The notes under the pieces are model-generated. The model was not told where the DNA came from and did not search any database. It was given only the letters and a program-made list of their open reading frames with translations. 64,000 bases of DNA from Maribacter_C sp047345145. GTDB taxonomy: Bacteria; Bacteroidota; Bacteroidia; Flavobacteriales; Flavobacteriaceae. The DNA lies in assembly GCF_047345145.1 (NCBI RefSeq), contig NZ_JBLFER010000002.1, positions 558,001 through 622,000 on the forward strand, written 5' to 3'. Shown in pieces: positions 26,535-34,444 of the stretch (positions within the stretch are counted from its first letter, which is position 1; each line of letters opens with the position of its first letter). A program made the position numbers and the translations under genes.

Positions 26535-26553
26535 AAAAAATTATTTGAGGTAT

Positions 26554-28878
26554 ATGAAAGTTAGATTAACTAGCAAATTAATAAGCGAAATAGGGGTAAA
26601 AGAGAAATATCTACGAAAGAATCATTATAATAGTTTGAAAGTTTGGTGGGCAAGAAGGCCAACCACCGCGATGAGATCTCTTCTAATTCTTGAAATGTTC
26701 AAACGAAATAATGAAATACCCGAAGTCGACGGGAAACTAATTTCTGATACTAACCCGCCTCCAAGTATTTTTAAAGAGTTTTCAGAGAGGTTCAAAACTT
26801 CTGAATTCAAAGTTCTTGACGTTTTTGCTGGGGGGGGATCAATACCTTTCGAAAGTTCACGGTTAGGTTTTCAAACATTTTCTGCGGAATTGAACCCCGT
26901 TGCTTCATTATTACAGGAAACAATATTTAAATCTGTCAATGTGCCAGATTATTCCGATAAGTTAAGAAAATCTGGAAACCTTGTTATTGAAAAATTATCA
27001 AAAAAATATTTAAAATACTTCGATATAAATGGAGATGTCCCCTACGTTATTTACTGCTCGAAAATTTCTAGATGTGTCAATTGCAATGCAGAAATTGATT
27101 TAAAAAGATTGAAATATTTAAGTAAGAGAAAAAATAGACTAATCTATTTTGACGAAAATGGAATAATTAAGGAAAGTTCGGAGGACAATATCGCCGATAA
27201 TGAAAAATCTAAAGGTTTTAAGTGTGCAAATTGTGATTTAGAAAATAACTACCAGGACATTAAAGACTTTTGTGCAACAAATAAATTAGACTATCAGCCC
27301 TTTGCAATCTGTTACCATAATAAATCAGGAAAAAAGACTTATCGGAAAATAGGTGCGAAGGATTCTGCAATACTGAGCAATTACAAAAATTCGATTAAGT
27401 CAGATTTGGAAAGATTAAATCATCTCCTACCTCATAACAGTGTCGCCAAAAAGGGAGGTGTAATTAATCCAACACTCTATGATTTAAAGAAGCCATATGA
27501 TTTTTTCAGTGATCGACAGCTAGTCGTTTTATTGGGATTAATCGATGAGATTATAACGGAGTATTATCGATTGCTAAAATTATATGATTTAAGAACAGCG
27601 AAGCAAATAGTTTTGGGCCTTACCGCTTTAATAGAATTTCTCGTTGACTGGAATAGCATGGGTACCATGTGGATTTCTCAAAATGAACAAACTGGCAGAA
27701 GCTTGGCCGGACCTGGGGTAGGAATGAAATGGGATTTCATCGAGATTAACCCATTTTACCAAACTGGCTCAAATCTTCAATCTAAATTGAACAGAGTTTG
27801 TGATACATTTCGGGCTATAGGGTTAAAAAACCAAGTTAATATTATTAAAGGTTCGTCAACTTCGTTGCCTCTTGAAGAGAACTTAATTGATATTGTACTT
27901 ACGGACCCCCCTTATTTCGATTCAATAGATTATACTGGTTTAAGTGAATTCTTTAGACCTTGGTTTGAAATTGTACTTCGAAACACATTTTCAGAAATCA
28001 CAAACTTAGAAAATAACCACAGTCTTGAAGCTATTGTAGATTTAGCAAATGGAGAAAAAAATGGTAAGAATCAGCATCACTATCAGAGTTTAATGACAGA
28101 TGTTTTACAAGAGGTATTTAGGGTTTTAAAAAATGATGGGAAAGCATTCATGCTATATTCTCATAAAACTTTTGAGGGCTGGAAGGTGATAGGTGAAGCG
28201 ATTAAAGATGCAAATTTATTTATTTATGAGTGCTTACCTCTGGAAATGGAAAGGATTGCTAGACCAAGAGCAATGTCTTATGAGGCACTAAACGGTGTTA
28301 TTGTCTTTAAAATGCAGAAAGTTAAAGCAAATATTAAAAGTGTAACGAAGGACATTCTTGATCTTGATATTCAGGTTCAAAAAGGAGAAATTTTGGAGAG
28401 TCATAAAGTTATTTATTTAGCGTCTTTGGCTTGTAAGGACATGGTTCTTAATTCAAAAAGTTTTGATAGCGCTTATAAAGATGTTATTAGACAATATTCC
28501 AAGATTTCAATAAATAGAAATAGTGATATTTTTGATAATGTGACACGCACATATTTGTCTAAATATTTGGGTGAAAAAAATGTTGATATTGATTTGTTAG
28601 TTGATAATGGTCTTTATTCCAGAAAGAAAAATAAAATACTTCAACTGAATGAAATTAACATTAAACTTTTATCCAGTAAAACACAGCTTTATAAAGCAAA
28701 AACTTTATTTGAAGAATTTAAAAAAAATAGTAAAACTAAGGCAGAAATTGATAAGGTAGATAGAGAAGTAACTGTTAAATTGTTTTCCACTTTGAGTGGC
28801 TTAAACCTAAACACTGTTTCAAAAAGAAGTAGTAATGAAATCGTTAAGGTTTCTAGGTTGATACTTTCAAAAATTTAA
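26554..28878 (+). CDS. DUF1156-like DNA methyltransferase of a type II RM system
   Basis: 774 residues from ATG 26554. The N-terminus (YNSLKVWWARRPTTAMRSLL) is the DUF1156 signature. SAM motif I is VLDVFAGGGSIPFESSRLG; the catalytic motif is TDPPYFDS (DPPY near residue 451), so an N6-adenine or N4-cytosine methyltransferase. Between them lies a zinc-ribbon-like segment with CVNC and CANC pairs. The C-terminal 200 residues are Lys-rich and probably for DNA recognition. It converges on the HindIII-like endonuclease gene, overlapping by 4 bp, so it is the likely protective methylase. It is far larger than the roughly 310-residue HindIII methylase. A/T-rich, unlike the flanking genes, suggesting acquisition. 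Confidence 0.85.
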   Translation: MKVRLTSKLISEIGVKEKYLRKNHYNSLKVWWARRPTTAMRSLLILEMFKRNNEIPEVDGKLISDTNPPPSIFKEFSERFKTSEFKVLDVFAGGGSIPFESSRLGFQTFSAELNPVASLLQETIFKSVNVPDYSDKLRKSGNLVIEKLSKKYLKYFDINGDVPYVIYCSKISRCVNCNAEIDLKRLKYLSKRKNRLIYFDENGIIKESSEDNIADNEKSKGFKCANCDLENNYQDIKDFCATNKLDYQPFAICYHNKSGKKTYRKIGAKDSAILSNYKNSIKSDLERLNHLLPHNSVAKKGGVINPTLYDLKKPYDFFSDRQLVVLLGLIDEIITEYYRLLKLYDLRTAKQIVLGLTALIEFLVDWNSMGTMWISQNEQTGRSLAGPGVGMKWDFIEINPFYQTGSNLQSKLNRVCDTFRAIGLKNQVNIIKGSSTSLPLEENLIDIVLTDPPYFDSIDYTGLSEFFRPWFEIVLRNTFSEITNLENNHSLEAIVDLANGEKNGKNQHHYQSLMTDVLQEVFRVLKNDGKAFMLYSHKTFEGWKVIGEAIKDANLFIYECLPLEMERIARPRAMSYEALNGVIVFKMQKVKANIKSVTKDILDLDIQVQKGEILESHKVIYLASLACKDMVLNSKSFDSAYKDVIRQYSKISINRNSDIFDNVTRTYLSKYLGEKNVDIDLLVDNGLYSRKKNKILQLNEINIKLLSSKTQLYKAKTLFEEFKKNSKTKAEIDKVDREVTVKLFSTLSGLNLNTVSKRSSNEIVKVSRLILSKI

Positions 28879-29864
28879 TGTGGTCTGAATTTTTTAATAT
28901 TTTCCAGTTGTTTTAAAGTTTGTCCATATTCGTTTTTATAACTCGCTTCTACAGCAATCTCTTTTACTTCCTTTGGTTCCATTTCATTGATTTCATATTC
29001 AATAACTCGTTTTGTTTCTATGGCTTTTACCTCAATACGACTAATAGAATGTTGAACTTTTTCCAATATAATCATATTGGCAAGTTCAAGAAAATCGTCT
29101 AATATCTCTTTTATCGGACTTGAAAATAGTGAATTTGCCAAACCATTCTCATAGTCTATTTTATTTTTAGAATTTGAAGGAAAAACTTCGTCATAATTAT
29201 TCAATAAATCAATAATAGTTTGATGATTTAATTGATCTGAGATTAAAAAGAATGATAAATGCTCATAGAATAAAAACAGTATAGGCAAAGTATGATCAGA
29301 AAAATATTTGTAGGCTTCGCTACTCTTTTTCCAATCCATTAATGAAGGAAAGGTCACCAATCCTGCAGGACAATTATTATTTTCATATTGATCTAACCAG
29401 TTTGTATAAGCAGCTTGTTTTATCGTGTCCTTTACATTTGGGGCTGCTTGACTTCTTCCCAAGCGAAAACTTTTCGTGTCACAAACAATAATATTATCGC
29501 CAACTTTTATTGTTACATCTTCCTTATTGGACTTTTGTTTCTGTAGAAAAGAATCTGTAAAGCCAATTCTAAGAGCCCATTCGCAAACAAGAGATTCCAC
29601 TAGCTTTGAGTATAAGGTTTCTTGAGATGAATCGTGCGAATAGAATTCTGGGATATAACCCGAATGCACCAATAAAAAGGCTAATTCCCTATCAGATAAT
29701 GCTTTTAGTTTTACAGTAAATGCAATTTCAATAGTATCCGTATCGGGAGCTGTATTCCAGTCTGAAACAGATTTTTCTATGAAAGTTTCTATAAAGTCAT
29801 AACTTGCTTTTCGTTGATTTGAATCTAATTCTAATTCAAATATTTCCTGAATTCTTTCTTCCAT
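28875..29864 (-). CDS. HindIII-family type II restriction endonuclease
   Basis: 329 residues. The central part resembles HindIII as I remember it: IPEFYSHDSSQETLYSK (HindIII IPEAIKPSSTQEKLFSK), EDVTIKVGDNIIVCDTKSFRLGR (GDV...VADAKSFRLSR) and LFLFYEHLSFFL (LFSWEHLAILL). The PD-(D/E)xK active site would be D116 ... D129-T-K131, with E82 in SSQE. The likely site is AAGCTT or a relative, not proven. The C-terminal 100 residues differ from HindIII. It is translated from the C-protein transcript: the C gene overlaps its start by 29 bp, the usual C-R arrangement. Confidence 0.8.
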   Translation of the reverse strand: MEERIQEIFELELDSNQRKASYDFIETFIEKSVSDWNTAPDTDTIEIAFTVKLKALSDRELAFLLVHSGYIPEFYSHDSSQETLYSKLVESLVCEWALRIGFTDSFLQKQKSNKEDVTIKVGDNIIVCDTKSFRLGRSQAAPNVKDTIKQAAYTNWLDQYENNNCPAGLVTFPSLMDWKKSSEAYKYFSDHTLPILFLFYEHLSFFLISDQLNHQTIIDLLNNYDEVFPSNSKNKIDYENGLANSLFSSPIKEILDDFLELANMIILEKVQHSISRIEVKAIETKRVIEYEINEMEPKEVKEIAVEASYKNEYGQTLKQLENIKKFRPH

Positions 29865-30075
29865 AAAAAAAATCTGTTATTGTTACATTTAGGGCAATAG
29901 ATAATTTTTCGATATTGATGAGAGTAATGTTCTTTTCAGCTCTTTCAATCATGCCAATATAAGTTCTATGCAAGCCTGCCCTATCGGCCAACTCTTCTTG
30001 AGAAATGTTTTCTGCCTTTCGCAATTGCCTCAAACGGCTGCCGAACTCTATTAGTATCTGTGGTTTTGTCCTCAT
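29836..30075 (-). CDS. RM controller (C) protein, XRE-type helix-turn-helix
   Basis: 79 residues from ATG 30075. FGSRLRQLRKAENISQEELA, then DRAGLHRTYIGMIERAEKN and ITLINIEKLSIALNV, is the C-protein/HTH_3 pattern. Two in-frame upstream ATGs (30141 and another) are rejected because the operator repeats 30077-30114 would then lie in the coding region and the added residues are not HTH-like. C proteins first activate, then repress, their own C-R operon, delaying endonuclease until methylation is complete. The gene overlaps the endonuclease start. Confidence 0.85.
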   Translation of the reverse strand: MRTKPQILIEFGSRLRQLRKAENISQEELADRAGLHRTYIGMIERAEKNITLINIEKLSIALNVTITDFFYGRKNSGNI

Positions 30076-30076
30076 T

Positions 30077-30114
30077 GCTAATTTTAGTATGCACAAAGCT
30101 AATTTTAGTCTGCA
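30077..30114 (-). promoter_or_regulatory. Twin C-box operator
   Basis: Two 17-bp direct repeats, GCTAATTTTAGTATGCA (30077-30093) and GCTAATTTTAGTCTGCA (30098-30114), 21 bp apart, each with an imperfect CTAAaaTTAG palindrome on the coding strand. They end 1 bp before the C-protein ATG. Twin C-boxes at one site, with a leaderless or near-leaderless C transcript, are typical of C-controlled RM systems. Confidence 0.7.
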
Positions 30115-30365
30115 TATTCCGCCACAGACTATAGTTAGCATTATAGAAAAGATTTAATCAATTATTATTGATTCAAATTAATTTGGAATTTTAGGTCATT
30201 TGTTTAAATCTAACCAACATCTAAAAATTTTGAATTATTTTATTCTTGAAGACTGTAGCTTGGAATCCACAATATGCTATTAACGCTCAAAACTCTAGAC
30301 AAACATCATTTTTTTAAGTTCACTGAGTTCACTACATTTAGTCTGACTAATTAATCCACTCGAAA

Positions 30366-33300
30366 ATGAAACTTCACTACAACCTTCTGGGCCTGTGTAT
30401 TGCTGCCCTTTTCCTACTACCCTTAACATCCGAAGCCCAAAGAAGAAAGAAAACAACACCAGTTAAAACAGCATTTGCTGAAGAACTTTATTCCAGTATG
30501 GAGTACCGTTCTATCGGTCCGCATCGGGGTGGGCGTTCCGCTGCCGTAACCGGCGTACCCGGAGAACCCAATCTCTTTTATATGGGTGCCACAGGCGGTG
30601 GTGTCTGGAAAACCCTAGATGGTGGCCGTACTTGGGAGAATATTTCCGATGGCTATTTTGGCGGTAGTATCGGCGCGGTAGAAGTTGCGAAAAGTGATAA
30701 GAATGTCATTTATGTAGGCGGGGGTGAAAAAACCCTTCGTGGTAATGTATCCTCGGGCTACGGCATCTGGAAAACCGAAAACGGAGGCAAAACATGGACA
30801 TCCGCAGGACTTAAAAATAGTCGTCATGTACCGCGAATCCGCATTCACCCTACCAATGCCGATATTGTGTATGCGGCCGTACTTGGTAATATTTACAAGC
30901 CTACCCAAGACCGCGGTATCTATAAAAGTACCGATGGCGGAAAGACTTGGAGCAAGAAATTATTCGTCAATGACCAATCGGGTTTTGTCGACCTTACCTT
31001 CGACCCCAACAACCCCCGTATTTTATATGCTTCTTCATGGCGCGCGCAACGTACGCCCTATAGTTTGAGTAGTGGTGGTGATGGTTCTGCCTTATGGAAA
31101 AGTACCGATAGCGGTGAAACATGGACGGAGATTTCAAAGCACGAGGGCTTCCCGCAAGATACTTTGGGTATTATCGGTGTTACGGTTTCCCCGAAGAATT
31201 CGGAGCGTGTTTGGGCCTTGGTCGAAAACAAGAAAAAAGGAGGCTTGTACCGTTCTGAAGATGGTGGCAAGAAATGGACACAGGTCAACAGCGAGCGGAA
31301 ATTGCGCCAACGTGCCTGGTACTATACCCGTTTGTATGCTGATACCGAAGATGAAAATACGGTCTATGTGATGAACGTGCGCTACCACCGTTCGAAAGAT
31401 GGCGGAAAGACCTTTAATACCTTCAACGCGCCCCATGGCGACCACCACGATTTGTGGATTGCCCCTGAAGATGCGAAGCGTATGATTATCGGTGATGATG
31501 GTGGCGCCCAGATTACCTATGATGCCGGCGAGACTTGGAGCACCTATTACAACCAACCCACGGCGCAGTATTATCGGGTGACGACTGATAACTCGCATCC
31601 GTATCGTATATATGTGGCGCAGCAAGATAATTCGACCTTGCGCGTGAAGCACCGCAGCGACGGAGGCAGTATTAGCGAAGACGATTGGGAGCGCACCGCA
31701 GGTGGTGAGTCCGCCCATATCGCCGTCGACCCTTTGGATAATGATATTGTCTACGGAGGTTCTTACGGTGGATTCCTGACTCGGGTAAATCACAAAACAG
31801 GAACCGTTAGAGGCATCAATGTTTGGCCCGATAACCCGATGGGATATGGTGCAGAGGGAATGAAATATCGTTTTCAATGGAATTTCCCGATTATGTTCTC
31901 AAAGCACGACCCAAAGAAATTATACACCTTTTCGCAGCATGTGCATATGAGTACGAACGAAGGGCAAAGTTGGGATATCCTTTCGGAGGATTTAACACGG
32001 AATGACCCCACAAAATTGGTTTCCAGCGGTGGACCGATTACGCAGGATAACACGGGAGTGGAATATTACTGTACGATTTTCGCAGCCAATGAAAGTCCGT
32101 TAAAAGAGGGATTATTATGGGTAGGAAGTGATGACGGATTGATTCATGTCTCCAAGGATGGAGGTGCCAATTGGGAAAATGTGACCCCTGCGGGAATGCC
32201 CGAATGGAATATGATAAACAGCATTGAACCCTCCGCTTTTGACGAAGGAACTTGCTACGTTGCCGGAACGCGATACAAGCTAGGGGACTTTAGACCCTAC
32301 CTCTACAAAACCACCGACTACGGGAAGACTTGGACGAAAATAACGAACGGTATAAACCAGGAGCATTTTACACGTGTCCTCCGCGAAGACCCGAAAAGAA
32401 AAGGCTTACTCTACGCAGGCACCGAAACCGGAATGTACATTTCCTTTGACGACGGCGCGAATTGGAGTCCGTTTCAAATGAACCTTCCAATAGTTCCGAT
32501 AACGGATTTGGCCATCAAAGACAACAACCTAATCGTAGCCACCCAAGGAAGAAGCCTCTGGATTTTAGATGACCTCACCGTCCTCCATCAATTGGATGCT
32601 GGGAAGAAAAGTATGGCATCCATTTTATACAAACCAAAAGACAGCTATCGCACCGGAGGTCGGGCAAGTAAAGAACCTTCAAAGACAGAAGGAATGAACC
32701 ATCCAAACGGCGTGGTATCGCATTTCTATTTGAAAAACCTTGCGGAAAAAGATAGTGTTGCACTAACCTATACGACCAAGGCCGGAGATACTTTAGCATC
32801 CTTCAGTAATTCAGCAAAGGATAAAGACAAAAAGCTCAAAGTCAAAAAAGGAGGCAACACCCACGTATGGAATACAAGAGGTGAAAAAGCCGAAACCCTA
32901 AAAGGCATGATTTTCTGGGCAGCAGGTTTTAACGGACCCAAAGCCGTACCGGGAAGTTATAAAGTCCATCTAAATGTAAACGGCGATAGCCAAAGTCAGG
33001 ACTTCAATATCATCCCTGACCCAAGAGCTGAGGTAACGGTAGCCGATATGCAAAAGCAGCACGACTTTATTTCAGCCATCAACGCAACGATAAACAAGGC
33101 ACATGGTTCCATCAAGAAAATCAGAGGCGTCAACAAACAGCTGGATGCGTTCACCGAGCAGTATAAGGATAACGAGTCCACGAAGGAATTGGTAGAAAAA
33201 GCCAAAACCATGAAAGAAAGTTTCGGAGAAATCGAAAAAGCCCTGTACCAAACGCAAAACAGAAGTGGTCAAGACCCTTTGAACTTCCCGATTCGTTTGA

Positions 33301-33506
33301 CGAACAAACTAGCGCACTTAAATCGATTGGTAGGCATGGGCGATTTCCCACCCACGGACCAAGACGTAGCCGTTCAAAAAGAAATGACCGGAAAAATAGA
33401 AGCGCAATTAAAAACTTTTGATGCTATGGTCGACTCTGAAATGAAAGAGTTTAATGCCGCGTTTAATGACTTGAAATTGAATTATTTGTTTGTGGAGGAG
33501 GAGTAG
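30366..33506 (+). CDS. Exported BNR/Asp-box (VPS10-like) beta-propeller protein
   Basis: 1046 residues, signal peptide ending TSEAQ (residue 25). It starts EYRSIGPHRGGRSAAVTGVPG and carries many Asp-box repeats: LDGGRTWENI, TENGGKTWTSA, STDGGKTWSK, STDSGETWTE, SEDGGKKWTQ, SKDGGANWEN, TTDYGKTWTK, SFDDGANWSP. This family is often annotated as glycosyl hydrolase or sortilin-like. No sialidase-type catalytic set is evident, so the enzymatic role is open. After about residue 740 come a beta domain and a helical C-terminus (coiled-coil-like KKIRGVNKQLDAF). A paralogue lies at 34445-37609. Confidence 0.85.
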   Translation: MKLHYNLLGLCIAALFLLPLTSEAQRRKKTTPVKTAFAEELYSSMEYRSIGPHRGGRSAAVTGVPGEPNLFYMGATGGGVWKTLDGGRTWENISDGYFGGSIGAVEVAKSDKNVIYVGGGEKTLRGNVSSGYGIWKTENGGKTWTSAGLKNSRHVPRIRIHPTNADIVYAAVLGNIYKPTQDRGIYKSTDGGKTWSKKLFVNDQSGFVDLTFDPNNPRILYASSWRAQRTPYSLSSGGDGSALWKSTDSGETWTEISKHEGFPQDTLGIIGVTVSPKNSERVWALVENKKKGGLYRSEDGGKKWTQVNSERKLRQRAWYYTRLYADTEDENTVYVMNVRYHRSKDGGKTFNTFNAPHGDHHDLWIAPEDAKRMIIGDDGGAQITYDAGETWSTYYNQPTAQYYRVTTDNSHPYRIYVAQQDNSTLRVKHRSDGGSISEDDWERTAGGESAHIAVDPLDNDIVYGGSYGGFLTRVNHKTGTVRGINVWPDNPMGYGAEGMKYRFQWNFPIMFSKHDPKKLYTFSQHVHMSTNEGQSWDILSEDLTRNDPTKLVSSGGPITQDNTGVEYYCTIFAANESPLKEGLLWVGSDDGLIHVSKDGGANWENVTPAGMPEWNMINSIEPSAFDEGTCYVAGTRYKLGDFRPYLYKTTDYGKTWTKITNGINQEHFTRVLREDPKRKGLLYAGTETGMYISFDDGANWSPFQMNLPIVPITDLAIKDNNLIVATQGRSLWILDDLTVLHQLDAGKKSMASILYKPKDSYRTGGRASKEPSKTEGMNHPNGVVSHFYLKNLAEKDSVALTYTTKAGDTLASFSNSAKDKDKKLKVKKGGNTHVWNTRGEKAETLKGMIFWAAGFNGPKAVPGSYKVHLNVNGDSQSQDFNIIPDPRAEVTVADMQKQHDFISAINATINKAHGSIKKIRGVNKQLDAFTEQYKDNESTKELVEKAKTMKESFGEIEKALYQTQNRSGQDPLNFPIRLTNKLAHLNRLVGMGDFPPTDQDVAVQKEMTGKIEAQLKTFDAMVDSEMKEFNAAFNDLKLNYLFVEEE

Positions 33507-33564
33507 GTGTTAGATGCGCGGTGCTCGGTGTTGGAAGTATGATGAAAGAAAGCCAATAGGTCTG

Positions 33565-33802
33565 GGTCCTCCCCTGCCAAGGGGAGGTGCCCGCAGGGCG
33601 GAGGGGTTTGGTGAAGTAAGCAAGAAGTCCAAATCATCAAACATCGCTTTTAAATAAAAAAGTTTTAAAGTCAAGTAAGATTGGGCGGTTTTGGTGAAGT
33701 TATCTAGAATGTTTAACGATTCAAGTTCCTAGCCCCAACCCCTCCGGCCCTGCCTGCCGGCAGGCAGGTGTCGCCACCTCCCCTTGAAAAAAGGGGAGGA
33801 CC
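33565..33802. repeat. Palindromic element, left copy flanking the DUF559 gene
   Basis: Ends GGTCCTCCCCTGCC...GGGGAGG and CCACCTCCCCTTG...GGGGAGGACC form terminal inverted repeats of about 45 bp, including AGGGCGGAGGGGTTTGG and its partner CCAACCCCTCCGG. The core contains TTGGTGAAGTAAGCAAGAAG, then a TTTAAAGTC block and TTCAAGTTCCTAGCC. The same core and ends recur in direct orientation at 34190-34406. An inserted CTGCCTGCCGGCAGGCAGG palindrome is specific to this copy. Confidence 0.85.
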
Positions 33803-33816
33803 CTAAAGATTGAACA

Positions 33817-34185
33817 ATGCCCGAAAAACTAAACAATCATAAATACTTAAAAGAGTTTAGAAAAGAGCTGCGGAAAAATCCAACAAAGGCAGAATCACAA
33901 CTATGGAAAGCCCTTCAGAAAAATCAATTGGAAGGAAGAAAGTTCAGAAGACAACACAGCATAGGAAATTATATAGTTGATTTTTACAGTTCGAAAGAGA
34001 AATTAATAGTAGAACTAGACGGACAAGTACATGATAATTTTGTCAATGAAGAATATGATAGAAAGCGAACCGAATATCTTGAAAGCTTAGGCTTCAAAGT
34101 ATTGCGTTTCGAAAACTATTTGGTCTTCGAACAATTAGATATGGTTCTAGAAGCCATAAAAGCAGAATTTAAAAAGAATGAATAA
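33817..34185 (+). CDS. DUF559 (Vsr-like PD-(D/E)xK) nuclease
   Basis: 122 residues, no signal peptide, so cytoplasmic. LRKNPTKAESQLWKALQ, then GRKFRRQHSIGNYIVDFYSSK, then LIVELDGQVHD is the DUF559 signature, related to the very-short-patch repair endonuclease fold. Likely active-site residues are D55 and E66-L-D68. It starts 14 bp after one palindromic element and ends 4 bp before a second copy in the same orientation, so it looks like cargo or driver of a mobile cassette inserted between two paralogous BNR-protein genes. Endonuclease activity is inferred from the fold. Confidence 0.85.
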   Translation: MPEKLNNHKYLKEFRKELRKNPTKAESQLWKALQKNQLEGRKFRRQHSIGNYIVDFYSSKEKLIVELDGQVHDNFVNEEYDRKRTEYLESLGFKVLRFENYLVFEQLDMVLEAIKAEFKKNE

Positions 34186-34189
34186 AACA

Positions 34190-34406
34190 GGTCCTCCCCT
34201 GAAAAGGGGAGGTGCCCGCAGGGCGGAGGGGTTTGGTGAAGTAAGCAAGAAATTTAATTCATCAAACGTTGTTTTTAAATAAATAAAATTTTAAAGTCTA
34301 GTGGGAATGAGCGATTTTGATGAAGCAACCTAGACAGTTCAAACTATTCAAGTTCCTAGCCTCAACCCCTCCGGCTGTCGCCACCTCCCCTTTGCAGGGG
34401 AGGACC
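34190..34406. repeat. Palindromic element, right copy flanking the DUF559 gene
   Basis: Begins GGTCCTCCCCTGAAAAGGGG, continues AGGTGCCCGCAGGGCGGAGG and GTTTGGTGAAGTAAGCAAGA, and ends GCCACCTCCCC...GGGGAGGACC. It is the same element as 33565-33802 with moderate divergence in the core and without the extra CTGCCGGCAG palindrome. Confidence 0.85.
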
Positions 34407-34444
34407 CAATTTTGAAACATTGTATAAATAATATAACACCCAAA

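Noticed and set aside
31134..31877. Long open frame (247 codons) on the minus strand inside the first BNR gene
   Set aside because: Antisense to a clear coding region with Asp-box repeats; composition is the complement of a higher-G/C codon pattern and shows no domain.
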